A program made the translations under genes and the position numbers. The notes beneath the pieces were generated by a model. The model was given only the letters and a program-made list of their open reading frames with translations. It ran no database searches and was not told the DNA's origin. Below are positions 4,526 to 12,429 of a DNA stretch of 26,114 nucleotides, in pieces. Position 1 is the stretch's first letter, and each line of letters starts with the position of its first letter. Location of the stretch: IMG/VR virus record IMGVR_UViG_3300006749_000101, positions 1 through 26,114 of that record; one strand, given 5' to 3'. This DNA is from a virus.

Positions 4526-4820
4526 ATATGAAATTATTAAAGATAAACCAGTGCATAGGCACACATCCCACAAGCGGCAAGCATTATCTGAGACCCTTGA
4601 AAAAATGAAAGATGGTGACTGCATACTTCTTAGCCGAGATAAAAAAGAACTAAGAGCAGAGTCACAACACATATGTCGATTTTTTAAGGACAATGAATCC
4701 CTTGGATACGTTATTAGAAAAGTAAACGAAACAGACTCATATTGCTGGGTAATAAGCAAAGAGGACGGCAGGTTTTATAAAAACAAAAAAAGAATTTCAT
4801 GTGCTAGGAGAAAAACATGA
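4518..4820 (+). CDS. Basic protein of unknown function
   Basis: This 100-residue product overlaps the methyltransferase stop by 8 nt. AGGA at 4513-4516 precedes the ATG. It is basic, with a Lys/Arg-rich C-terminus (FYKNKKRISCARRKT). The central part (MKDGDCILLSRDKKELRAESQHICRFFKD) looks like a small alpha/beta fold. No family is recognised. Coupling to the methyltransferase and to the next gene (ATGA overlap) makes it part of the same operon. Confidence 0.75.
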   Translation: MSKYEIIKDKPVHRHTSHKRQALSETLEKMKDGDCILLSRDKKELRAESQHICRFFKDNESLGYVIRKVNETDSYCWVISKEDGRFYKNKKRISCARRKT

Positions 4821-5293
4821 CATCAAAACAGAAACCCGTAAAAAGTTATATGGAACTAGCTTTAGAGTGGGAGGCGCGAGCACAGGTTCTTTTTGGTGCG
4901 GAACTGTTCGAGATGCAAAGGAGACAGAGCGAGATAGAAAGGAGACAGAGAATGTTAAATATTAAACACGACTACAAGGGGTATGTGTATATACCCGAAG
5001 AAGACAAAGACGAGGACAACGTAAAGATTAAGCATGTCATTTGGTTTGGTAACAGAATCAAGTTTCACGATACGAGTCACTCGCCTTACTCAGTCATGTC
5101 ACGCGATGATTTCGAAGAGTTCATTGACTCACACATCGAAAGGCGCATGAAGAAGCTGATGGAAGTAAAGTCACTGCTACTTGAACAATCGGTTGAGTTG
5201 TCCATGACGGGCGGTTCCGATGAAATGGCAGAGAAAGTTGAGAAGTGTGTAGCGATCCTGGATGAATTGTACGAAGAAGAGAGGAGCAGATAA
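4817..5293 (+). CDS. Coiled-coil-rich hypothetical protein
   Basis: This 158-residue protein is preceded by CTAGGAGAAAAAC and overlaps the previous stop by ATGA. Residues about 8-47 (MELALEWEARAQVLFGAELFEMQRRQSEIERRQRM) look like a long amphipathic helix, followed by a central beta part (VKIKHVIWFGNRIKFHDTSH). The C-terminal third is again charged and helical (SHIERRMKKLMEVKSLLLEQ). The helices suggest a dimer or a scaffold. No family, zinc site or membrane segment is seen. Confidence 0.75.
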   Translation: MTSKQKPVKSYMELALEWEARAQVLFGAELFEMQRRQSEIERRQRMLNIKHDYKGYVYIPEEDKDEDNVKIKHVIWFGNRIKFHDTSHSPYSVMSRDDFEEFIDSHIERRMKKLMEVKSLLLEQSVELSMTGGSDEMAEKVEKCVAILDELYEEERSR

Positions 5294-5634
5294 TGGGTGA
5301 GGTAATAGACTTCAGAACACAAAAGCCGACTGCCACATACACGGCAGATCAGATTCGAATTGTCCCGCTTTCAGAAAAAATGAAGCCGACCAAAGACCCA
5401 GACAACACAGTCTGGTGGGGCATAACATTGTTCACGGAGTATGACCACGGACGACGGGAGTCGAATAATTTGGCGTTGTATCAGGCAAGGCTAGTTGCGG
5501 CGTATGAGAGTATGTCATACGCGGTTCGAGGTGCGTTAGTAATGGCGCACGACTTGAACGTACCAATCGACTCTGACCAAGATTTTCTTATCGAGTCAGA
5601 TATTTTAGAAAAAATGATAAAGGAGACAGAATAA
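5293..5634 (+). CDS. Hypothetical early protein
   Basis: This 113-residue protein starts in a TAATG junction with the previous gene and has GAGAGGAG upstream. The first half is basic to neutral with YTADQIRIVPLSEKMKPTKDPDNTVWWGITLF. The second half is helical (NLALYQARLVAAYESMSYAVRGALVMAHDLNVP). No known domain is recognised. Its TAATG junction with the following RHH gene suggests the pair are translated together. Confidence 0.75.
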   Translation: MGEVIDFRTQKPTATYTADQIRIVPLSEKMKPTKDPDNTVWWGITLFTEYDHGRRESNNLALYQARLVAAYESMSYAVRGALVMAHDLNVPIDSDQDFLIESDILEKMIKETE

Positions 5635-5846
5635 TGGCAGTGATGGGCAGACCAAGAAAATTTGGCAAAACAACTACTTTTGGGTTTGACCTAGATGTGT
5701 CTATGAAAAAGGACATCGAGGCAATCACAAAGAAACTTAACAAGGAAGAGGAGCGCAAGTATAGCAAAGGAGACTGCATCCGACTAGCCTTGCAATATTG
5801 GAAGGATAGCGGTTATCCTACAGACTGGAGTAAAGAAAAGAGGTAG
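5634..5846 (+). CDS. Ribbon-helix-helix-like DNA-binding protein
   Basis: This 70-residue basic protein begins MAVMGRPRKFG, followed by a strand (TTTFGFDLDVSM) and two helices (KKDIEAITKKLNKEEERKYSKGDCIRLALQYW). That is the RHH plan of Arc/CopG repressors, in which the strand from each subunit of a dimer reads the major groove. AGGAG at 5621-5625 supports ATG 5634; ATG 5643 is an alternative. It is probably a regulator of phage early genes. The fold assignment rests on pattern, not on a search. Confidence 0.7.
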   Translation: MAVMGRPRKFGKTTTFGFDLDVSMKKDIEAITKKLNKEEERKYSKGDCIRLALQYWKDSGYPTDWSKEKR

Positions 5847-5849
5847 CAA

Positions 5850-6080
5850 ATGGCAAAGCGGTTTTCACCTTGGTCAGTAGCCAAAGAACGCCTTTGGTCA
5901 CGAAACACTAAAACGGAAAACACACGGGAGCCGTGTGACCCCGTGACTTGCTCAGAGTGTCCCGGCGGTCCGCTGTGTTGTACTTACACGCAAGAAGACG
6001 CAAGATCTACCGACTACGACTACTCGCATAATCAGATGTATCGGGCTCGGGGACACCAACGCCGATACTTCCTTCCATAG
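5850..6080 (+). CDS. Small cysteine-containing protein, end of early operon
   Basis: This 76-residue product begins three bases after the RHH gene, with AAAAGAGGTAGCAA upstream. It has MAKRFSPWSVAKERLW at the start and four clustered cysteines (CDPVTCSECPGGPLCC contains five), suggesting a small metal-binding knot. The C-terminal half is rich in Tyr, Arg and His. Two CGCAAG hexamers (5989 and 5999) lie in its coding sequence. Its 3' end overlaps the oppositely oriented RHH gene by 74 bp, so one of the two C-termini may be poorly constrained. No family is recognised. Confidence 0.65.
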   Translation: MAKRFSPWSVAKERLWSRNTKTENTREPCDPVTCSECPGGPLCCTYTQEDARSTDYDYSHNQMYRARGHQRRYFLP

Positions 6081-6207
6081 TTTCTTGTTTCACGAGCCAT
6101 GTTAATTGTCTCGCAACACTACGTTCATTCTTCTCAGCCATGTCTTTAAGAACATGATATGTGCTGAGAGGAATGGAAACAGTTATAAAATTTTTATTCT
6201 TCGACAT
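6007..6207 (-). CDS. Arc/CopG-type ribbon-helix-helix regulator
   Basis: The start at 6207 (66 residues, MSKNKNFITVSIPL) is set by GAAAGGAAAAACT just before the ATG. A longer frame from 6249 lacks such a site. The strand FITVSIPL is followed by helix TYHVLKDMAEKNE and helix ERSVARQLTWLVKQE, a clear RHH plan. The tail (about residues 45-66) is low-complexity. Such proteins are dimeric repressors. Its own upstream region contains a GGTATACC palindrome at 6364-6371, the same core as the tandem octamers at 1851-1874, so it could control both. Its 3' end overlaps the plus-strand gene by 74 bp. Confidence 0.75.
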   Translation of the reverse strand: MSKNKNFITVSIPLSTYHVLKDMAEKNERSVARQLTWLVKQETMEGSIGVGVPEPDTSDYASSRSR

Positions 6208-6339
6208 AGTTTTTCCTTTCAAAGTGAGTTGCGAAAATTTACCATCCATTAAGATTAAGCCGACAATAGCTTGACCTACTTTTGCAGCCTGTTAAATACT
6301 AGTGGGGAAGCCACGCAGTAGGCATCTTCGCATTGTCTC

Positions 6340-6391
6340 CGGTGGACTCTTCACCACCGCCAAGGTATACCAGTCAGCCCCCTTATACCTT
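6340..6391. repeat. Hairpin and GGTATACC inverted repeat
   Basis: Between the RHH start and the helicase stop lie a 6-bp hairpin (CGGTGG 6340-6345, CCACCG 6354-6359) and an 8-bp inverted repeat (AAGGTATA 6362-6369, TATACCTT 6384-6391). The inverted repeat reaches into the helicase stop codon. No T-run follows on either strand, so this is more like a binding site or mRNA 3'-end structure than a standard terminator. Otherwise 6208-6382 shows no coding frame. Confidence 0.4.
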
Positions 6392-7822
6392 CAACCATTC
6401 CCGCATTTGTTCGCCTAGCGAACGACCTGCAAGATTGATTTTGTTTCGTAATGCTTTGACGATGTGCTCGTCAACGCTATCTGGAACCACCAAATCAATA
6501 TATGTGACAGGATTTTTCTGCCCGATCCGGTGGCATCTGTCCTCTGATTGGACACGATGTTCAAGATTAAAGTTATTCGAATAGTAGATGACATTACTAG
6601 CTGCCGTCAGCGTCAGTCCAAACCCAGCAGTCTGTGCATTGCCTACAAAGAAACGTAGTTCGGATTCTGGATTTTGAAAGTCCTCGACAATGCGTTCACG
6701 TTCTTCGTCTGATGTGCCGCCATAGTACGAGCCCGTGCTACTGTTGCCATACTTCTTTTTGAGTGCAGACTCGATGCGCCTGATGTCTTCAACAAAACGT
6801 GCCCAGATGATTACCTTGCCGTCAATCTCCTCGATAGCTTCCATCATTGCATCAACACGATTATTTGCGATGTCGGTCAGAACATCATTGACAGGTAGAT
6901 ACCCGCACAGAACTTGCTGTAATCGTAGTAGTTGTGACATAGCTTCAGTCGCAGATACAACCTCGTCGTCAACAATCGTCATGGCAATCTCTTTGAACGA
7001 CGTGTAGTGCTTGCGTTGTTCATCTGTCATGGACACATAACGCACAGTGTATGTTTTCTCTGGTAAATCAAGACAGTCTTGTTTGAGCACCCGTGTAGAA
7101 AATTCTCTGAGTTTCTGCGCTAGTTCTTCGATATGCCTGTATCCTACAATCATATCAAACGAATGGTTACCCATCTTCTGCCGCCGGGTTATGGCGTACC
7201 GGGCTTGGAAACTCCAGTAATTCTCGTGACCCAAGAGCCCAGGATCGAGGAACGCACACTGTGAATACAAGTCCATAGGTGATTGCGTGACAGGGGAGCC
7301 CGTCAAAATTCGACGAAAAAAGAAGTCCTCACCAAGTGATATGATTGACTTGGTGCGTTTGGCTTTGTGGTTTTTAATAGTTGTAGACTCGTCCACAGCA
7401 ATCATATTCACTTCAGGTCCTCTACGAAACTTTTTGTAAAAATCTTTGAACTTCTTTGTGATGACGGCTTCGGTGTTTACAACCAATATCCGCAGTCCAT
7501 CCTCATACTCACATGCTTCTTTGAGTTCTTCGACTTCGTGTTTGCGAGGTGAAGACCGCCAAGTAAATACTTTGTGTGGTATTCTATCTGGCATGTGTAT
7601 GGGTATTTCTTTAAGAACCCAGTTACGATACACACCTTTGGGTGCAATAATCACCAAAGTTTTAAGCCAACGGTTCTCGTAAAGCCATGCGGCATTGTCG
7701 ATAAGAACCTTCGACTTACCGCAACCCATCTCCATAAAGTACGCCCACTCACGTTTTTTATGTGATGCGTTTAAAGCTTGACGTTGATGTTCGTATGGTT
7801 CTGTTTTATAAATATATGTCAT
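6383..7822 (-). CDS. SNF2-family DEAD/H helicase (SF2 ATPase)
   Basis: This 479-residue protein has both RecA-like halves of an SF2 translocase. The N-terminal half has a Q-motif-like PYEHQRQAL, Walker A GCGKS (Lys36) and Walker B DEST (Asp144-Glu145). The RRILTGSPV motif III follows. The C-terminal half has VIIWARF, the NAQTAGFGLTLTAASNVIYYS stretch, and motif VI RCHRIGQ (Arg about 432). HRIGQ is diagnostic for the SNF2 group. Such phage proteins are DNA-dependent ATPases thought to remodel forks or protein-DNA complexes. It is transcribed leftward, opposite to the replication module beginning at 7920. No strong Shine-Dalgarno is seen ahead of its ATG. Confidence 0.92.
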   Translation of the reverse strand: MTYIYKTEPYEHQRQALNASHKKREWAYFMEMGCGKSKVLIDNAAWLYENRWLKTLVIIAPKGVYRNWVLKEIPIHMPDRIPHKVFTWRSSPRKHEVEELKEACEYEDGLRILVVNTEAVITKKFKDFYKKFRRGPEVNMIAVDESTTIKNHKAKRTKSIISLGEDFFFRRILTGSPVTQSPMDLYSQCAFLDPGLLGHENYWSFQARYAITRRQKMGNHSFDMIVGYRHIEELAQKLREFSTRVLKQDCLDLPEKTYTVRYVSMTDEQRKHYTSFKEIAMTIVDDEVVSATEAMSQLLRLQQVLCGYLPVNDVLTDIANNRVDAMMEAIEEIDGKVIIWARFVEDIRRIESALKKKYGNSSTGSYYGGTSDEERERIVEDFQNPESELRFFVGNAQTAGFGLTLTAASNVIYYSNNFNLEHRVQSEDRCHRIGQKNPVTYIDLVVPDSVDEHIVKALRNKINLAGRSLGEQMREWLKV

Positions 7823-7840
7823 AATACCGTAAAATAATGC

Positions 7841-7868
7841 TTGTAACGCTAATATAGATATGTATTAT
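7841..7868 (+). promoter_or_regulatory. Possible promoter of the replication operon
   Basis: TTGTAA (7841-7846) and TATTAT (7863-7868) are 16 bp apart, about 50 bp ahead of the first gene of the plus-strand replication block. The match is fair. This is the only gap available for a promoter here. Confidence 0.45.
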
Positions 7869-7919
7869 GTGAATTGCAAGTGGGCACACTATAAATGCGT
7901 AACAGAGAAAGGAGACACA

Positions 7920-8483
7920 ATGTCTGAATTATTTGAGAAGATGGAAGCAGATGCAAAAGCTTTTTCCGAAGTGTCAGAAGACCAGGGGAGTGCTTTAGCT
8001 AACCTAGTTAAAGCAGCACAAGATGCGGATGCGAATATCAAATACCATAAAGAGCAACAGAACATTGCTCAAAAAGATTATGATCAAATCATAAGAGAAC
8101 TTATCCCGGCGGCTATGGATTCAATGGGCTTGGAGAGTGTTAGTGTTGATGGCAACTCTATTACTCTGCAACCATTTGTCTATGCTCGTATTACAGAGGA
8201 GAACAAAGACGCATGTTTCGCGTATCTCCGTAATCGGGGTTTGGACGACATTATCAAGAACGAAGTCAAAGTCACATTCGGTAAGGGTGAAGACAACGAG
8301 GCTGGTGCGTTTCTTGATGATGCAGTCGGTAAAGGTCTTTCAGTTGATAACAAGAAGACCGTTCACCCCAGCACACTCAAGGCGGTGATAAAAGATGAAA
8401 TGTCTCAAGGTAAAATGTCTGACAAAGACCTCGAGACTTTTAATGTGTTTAGTGGAACAGAAGCGAAGATTAGGAGAAAGTAA
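7920..8483 (+). CDS. Coiled-coil phage protein of the replication module
   Basis: The start at 7920 is set by GAGAAAGGAGACACA. The in-frame ATG at 7860 lies in the presumed promoter. The 187-residue product has a long helical N-terminus (about 1-65, with a heptad-like KYHKEQQNIAQKDYDQIIRELIPAAMDSMG). A beta segment follows (SVSVDGNSITLQPFVYARITEENKDACFAYLRNRGLDDIIKNEVKVTFGKGED). The C-terminus is Lys-rich. I recognise this layout as a common gene of marine podoviruses next to the SSB-like gene, with no fixed function. TAATG links it to the next gene. Confidence 0.82.
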   Translation: MSELFEKMEADAKAFSEVSEDQGSALANLVKAAQDADANIKYHKEQQNIAQKDYDQIIRELIPAAMDSMGLESVSVDGNSITLQPFVYARITEENKDACFAYLRNRGLDDIIKNEVKVTFGKGEDNEAGAFLDDAVGKGLSVDNKKTVHPSTLKAVIKDEMSQGKMSDKDLETFNVFSGTEAKIRRK

Positions 8484-9340
8484 TGTCGAAAGCTACAGAA
8501 ACTACAGAACAGAAACCAACGAAAGTTGTAAAGAAAGAATCAAGCGGATTGATTGTGCCTGATAATTTGGCAAACATGTTTGTCGAGGACGCAGGTGCAG
8601 GACAGGCGGGCGTAAGCATGGAGCATCTTGCTTTACCTTTTATCCGCATGATTCAAAACGGTTCACCCGAGCGCAAGAAAACAAACGCAAAGTATATTGA
8701 AGGTTCAGAAGAAGGTGACATCTTTAATACAGTCACACGGGAACTTTACAAGCAGGACAAAGGCATCTTTGTAGTGCCTTGTGCGTTTGAGTTTGCTTAT
8801 CTTGAGTTCATCCCTATAGACGATGGCGGCGGTTTTGTCGGTAAGTTAGATCCAAACAACCCCATAATTCGTCAGGCTGTTCGTGATGACAACAACAAAG
8901 ACATGTTGCCGAACGGTCATGAACTTGTGAAATCTGCACAGCATTACGTCTATGTAGTTGATCAAGAGACAGGTGCATATCAGCAAGCTATTCTTGGTAT
9001 GCAGTCAACAAGCTTGAAAGTGTCTCGTGGTTGGAATACGCAGATTAAGATGCAGACAGCCAGAATAGATGACAGGCTAATAAAGCTTCCCTCTTTTGGC
9101 ACGATATGGCATCTTAGTACAGTTGAGAAAACAAGAGACAGTTACACTTGGTGTGAGTGGTCTGTTCTTGGGAGGACGAGCTATGTTCAAGACGAACAAT
9201 TGTATGAAGAAGCAAAGACCTTCAGTGAACTTATTGAGTCAGGAGAGGTTGAGACTGCGGCTGATACAGAGCTTCAGAGCGCAGGAAACTCGCAAAGTAG
9301 TACACAGAGTAATGATGAAGAACTCTTTACAATGGAATAA
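8483..9340 (+). CDS. SSB-like phage protein with acidic tail
   Basis: This 285-residue protein starts in a TAATG junction. A charged, flexible N-terminus (1-20) precedes a beta-rich core with ALPFIRMIQNGSPERKK, DIFNTVTRELYKQDKGIFVVPCAFEFAYLEF and WCEWSVLGRT. The C-terminus (about 255-285) is disordered, acidic and ends NDEELFTME. An acidic tail with an aromatic residue near the end is typical of single-stranded-DNA-binding proteins such as T7 gp2.5 and E. coli SSB, where it recruits polymerase and helicase. The place between the coiled-coil gene and the primase fits a replication role. I see no direct OB-fold proof, so SSB is a likely but unproven function. Confidence 0.65.
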   Translation: MSKATETTEQKPTKVVKKESSGLIVPDNLANMFVEDAGAGQAGVSMEHLALPFIRMIQNGSPERKKTNAKYIEGSEEGDIFNTVTRELYKQDKGIFVVPCAFEFAYLEFIPIDDGGGFVGKLDPNNPIIRQAVRDDNNKDMLPNGHELVKSAQHYVYVVDQETGAYQQAILGMQSTSLKVSRGWNTQIKMQTARIDDRLIKLPSFGTIWHLSTVEKTRDSYTWCEWSVLGRTSYVQDEQLYEEAKTFSELIESGEVETAADTELQSAGNSQSSTQSNDEELFTME

Positions 9341-9382
9341 GAACCAAGGGGGGCGTAATGCCCCCCGCAAACAGGTATTGCT

Positions 9383-10912
9383 ATGGACAATGTTCAAAAG
9401 TTCATGGCGGCATTTCGTGGATTTGATGGCGCACATGGACAGACAGTTATTACGGGAGGGCGTGTAAATGGTAAATCAGAAGCCAAAACGCGAATCATCC
9501 GGGAGCCGATCACGGCAGAAAAAATCCAAGAACACTTCGATGGTGGAAAAGGTATCGGTAGTATTCCTATCAATGCTAACAATCAGTGCTCTTTCGGTTG
9601 TATTGATATTGACACCTATCCTTTGGATCATGCTGATCTTGTTGGCAAGTGTAGGCAACTGGATATTCCAGGCATTGTCTGTAGATCCAAAAGCGGTGGG
9701 GCGCACATTTACTTCTTTATCGATGGTGAAATTCCTGCGGCGGATATGCGGGACAAGCTATCGGAAATTGCAGCAGTTCTGGGACAAGGTAACGCAGAAA
9801 TATTTCCCAAGCAGGAAAAACTCCTTGTCGAAAGAGGCGATGTCGGAAACGCTATCAACCTTCCCTATCATGATGTCGAACGCACTCTCCGTCCCGCGTT
9901 CACAAACAAGGGAAAGGAGGCGACTCTACAGCAGTTTCTGGCAATGGTGGAGAAGTCGCGTAAAACACCTAGCGAATTTATGTCTATCCAAGTTTCGGGC
10001 GGCAGTGAAATACTTGTCGAAGCTCCGCCGTGCTTAGAGTGTCACGTTCGCAATGGAGTGGGACAAGGCGGTAGGAACTGTGTGGCGTTTAACCTCGCTA
10101 CATATTTCAAGAAGCAGAATCCGAAGCAGTGGAAGCAGGACATAGAGTCTGCCAACCATTCGTATTTCAAGCCACCGCTTCCTGCATCTGAGCTCGTCAC
10201 TATCCAGGATCAGATAGAAAAGAAAGATTATTTCTATCAGTGCACCGAGCCGCAACTCGCTATGCACTGTAATAAAAACCTGTGTCGTCAACGCAAGTAC
10301 GGCATCGGCAACAGTGCTCGAAGCGTCGAGATTACTGGTCTGACAGTCGTGAAGTCAGAGCCTCGTATATGGTTTGTCGATGTGGCGGGTGCACGTCTTG
10401 AACTCACAACAGAGCAACTACAAATGCCCACGCAGTTTCAACGTGCTTGCATGGAGCAACTCAATTTCATGCCACCAAAACTCAAAGAGGACACATGGCA
10501 GACAGTTGTAAACGTAGCACTTACCGAAGTCGTCGAGATTGAAGTTCCGGTTGAACTGACAAACAAAGGGCAGTTCATGGAGTTACTCGAGAACTTCTGT
10601 ACAGGACGAGTCCAAGCGCAGTCATGGGAAGAGTTAGATCTTAACAAACCATACACAGAAGAGGGGCGTACTTATTTTAAAATGGCGGCATTGATAAATT
10701 TTCTGAAGGCACAAAACTTTCTTACTTACACCAAGGGGCAAGTGCAGGAACGTATCAAAGAATTGAACGATGGTGAGGCATCACACCAAGTTAAAAACTA
10801 CAACAACTCTAAGGCTGAGAAAAAGACGGTGAGAGTTTGGTCTGTTCCCGAGTTCAAAGAACCCATTGATATTCCTGGCATCAATGTCGGTGGAGAGGAG
10901 ATCCCGTTTTGA
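9383..10912 (+). CDS. Archaeo-eukaryotic-type (AEP) primase
   Basis: This 509-residue protein makes primers, and possibly extends them, for phage DNA synthesis. AEP motifs are visible: the metal-binding DID at residues 75-77, SKSGGAH with His108 shortly after, and then EIFPKQ and GNAINLPYH, similar to primases of the TOTE type. After the catalytic domain comes a segment with four spaced cysteines: Cys217 (PPC), Cys287 (YQC), Cys296 (HC) and Cys301 (LC). A GxGQGGRN stretch and PPLP also occur there. That layout recalls the PriL-like iron-sulphur C-terminal domain of primases. The last 130 residues are unassigned. It overlaps the following helicase by a TTGA junction. No DnaG/DnaB-type gp4 is present in the window. 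Confidence 0.85.
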   Translation: MDNVQKFMAAFRGFDGAHGQTVITGGRVNGKSEAKTRIIREPITAEKIQEHFDGGKGIGSIPINANNQCSFGCIDIDTYPLDHADLVGKCRQLDIPGIVCRSKSGGAHIYFFIDGEIPAADMRDKLSEIAAVLGQGNAEIFPKQEKLLVERGDVGNAINLPYHDVERTLRPAFTNKGKEATLQQFLAMVEKSRKTPSEFMSIQVSGGSEILVEAPPCLECHVRNGVGQGGRNCVAFNLATYFKKQNPKQWKQDIESANHSYFKPPLPASELVTIQDQIEKKDYFYQCTEPQLAMHCNKNLCRQRKYGIGNSARSVEITGLTVVKSEPRIWFVDVAGARLELTTEQLQMPTQFQRACMEQLNFMPPKLKEDTWQTVVNVALTEVVEIEVPVELTNKGQFMELLENFCTGRVQAQSWEELDLNKPYTEEGRTYFKMAALINFLKAQNFLTYTKGQVQERIKELNDGEASHQVKNYNNSKAEKKTVRVWSVPEFKEPIDIPGINVGGEEIPF

Positions 10913-12429
10913 CAAGCAATCGTGCACCAACCGCCATAGTCGGACCGCCGGGAACAGGCAAAACACATAGCTTAATCGAGATTGTGCGTCAACATTTGCG
11001 TGATGGCGCACCACCGGAATCTGTGGGTTTCTTTTCGTTCAGTCGTAAGGCGGCAGAAGAGGCAAGAGACAGGGCTATTGCTGAACTAAGCCTAGACCCA
11101 AAACGTTTGCTACACTTCAGAACGTTACACTCTCTAGCGTTTCGTCAGCTTGGCTTGAAGCGCAGTGATGTTATCGGATCACCAGATTACACAAAGCTTG
11201 AAAAGATGCTGGGCGTTGAGTTCCAAAGTTCACGGAGCATGAGTGTGAATGACGGTGAGTTCTTTCGTTTGGGGCGTGACGGAGACATGTATCTGTCCGT
11301 GATTAACATGGCTAGAACTAAAGGCGTTGGTCTGAGAGAACAGTTTAACGAGTTCAACAATCCATATCTTGACTTCCGTCAGCTTAAAATCATAGACGAA
11401 GCATACACGGACTACAAAAAGTCGACCAACAAGATTGATTTTGTAGACATGATTGAAAACTTTATTGACTCACCTGATTGTCCAAAACTTGATTTGCTTA
11501 TTGTCGATGAAGCGCAAGACCTTGTGCCGTTGCAGTGGGAAATGGTGGACAAGCTTATCAAAAACTCAAAGCAGACTTACTATGCAGGGGATGACGACCA
11601 AGCCATTTACGAATGGATGGGCGTTGATCCAGATAACTTTATCTCTCGTTGTGCAAGCAAACGAGTCTTAGACCAAAGCTTCCGTGTGCCAAAAGCGGTG
11701 CATGACTTGTCACTGGACTTGATAAAAGGTGTAGAGAAACGTGTTGAGAAGGATTGGAATCCTGTCAGTCACGAAGGATCTGTGTCGTTTCATTTCGCGC
11801 TGGACGAGATAGACATGCGAGAAGGCGAGTGGTTGATACTCTGTCGTACCAATCACATACTCAACAAAGTAGCCAAGGATATGAAAGATTGGGGCTTACT
11901 GTACTGGCGTGAGGGTGCGGGGTACAGTGCCTCGACCAGAGTGCTTACAGCGGCTCAAGCATGGACACGACTTTGTCGTGGTGACTCTGTATCGAAAGAA
12001 GAGGCAAAAGTTTTTATGTCATTTGTTCGTGTAGATAAGACAACTCGCAAGGCTGTAGACCACTGGTTTAAGTATGAGCCGACGGAAACATTCACTATGG
12101 ACAACTTCCGTGAACTAACTAGTTTAAATCATGACGGCAAGAAATGGTTCGAAGTTCTTGATATTCCTGACACAGAACGAGTGTACATACAGTCTGTGTT
12201 ACGAGCAGGAGAGAAGTTTGGAAAAGACCCCAGGATCAGACTGTCGACGATACACAAGGCAAAAGGCGGTGAAGCAGACAATGTTGTTCTGTTCCTAGAC
12301 TCGAGTAAAGCGTGTCAAACACTGTCAGATCAAGACTGCGAGAAACGTGTTTTCTATGTTGGTATGACAAGAGCACGGCAAAACCTACACCTGATAGAAG
12401 GTTCTAGTAGATGGAGTTTTAAGATATGA
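10909..12429 (+). CDS. UvrD/Rep-like SF1 DNA helicase
   Basis: This 506-residue protein unwinds DNA from single-stranded regions using ATP. Walker A is GPPGTGKT (Lys18), Walker B is VDEAQD (Asp200-Glu201), motif III is AGDDDQAIYEW, motif V is LSTIHKAKGGEADNVVLF, and motif VI is FYVGMTRARQNLHL. It is shorter than UvrD (about 720 residues), as phage versions often are. The start is a TTG at 10909, chosen because GGAGAGGAG ends 8 nt upstream and because TTGA overlaps the primase stop. No ATG occurs near the conserved N-terminus. It overlaps the polymerase gene by ATGA, so primase, helicase and polymerase form one coupled unit. Confidence 0.9.
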   Translation: MTSNRAPTAIVGPPGTGKTHSLIEIVRQHLRDGAPPESVGFFSFSRKAAEEARDRAIAELSLDPKRLLHFRTLHSLAFRQLGLKRSDVIGSPDYTKLEKMLGVEFQSSRSMSVNDGEFFRLGRDGDMYLSVINMARTKGVGLREQFNEFNNPYLDFRQLKIIDEAYTDYKKSTNKIDFVDMIENFIDSPDCPKLDLLIVDEAQDLVPLQWEMVDKLIKNSKQTYYAGDDDQAIYEWMGVDPDNFISRCASKRVLDQSFRVPKAVHDLSLDLIKGVEKRVEKDWNPVSHEGSVSFHFALDEIDMREGEWLILCRTNHILNKVAKDMKDWGLLYWREGAGYSASTRVLTAAQAWTRLCRGDSVSKEEAKVFMSFVRVDKTTRKAVDHWFKYEPTETFTMDNFRELTSLNHDGKKWFEVLDIPDTERVYIQSVLRAGEKFGKDPRIRLSTIHKAKGGEADNVVLFLDSSKACQTLSDQDCEKRVFYVGMTRARQNLHLIEGSSRWSFKI

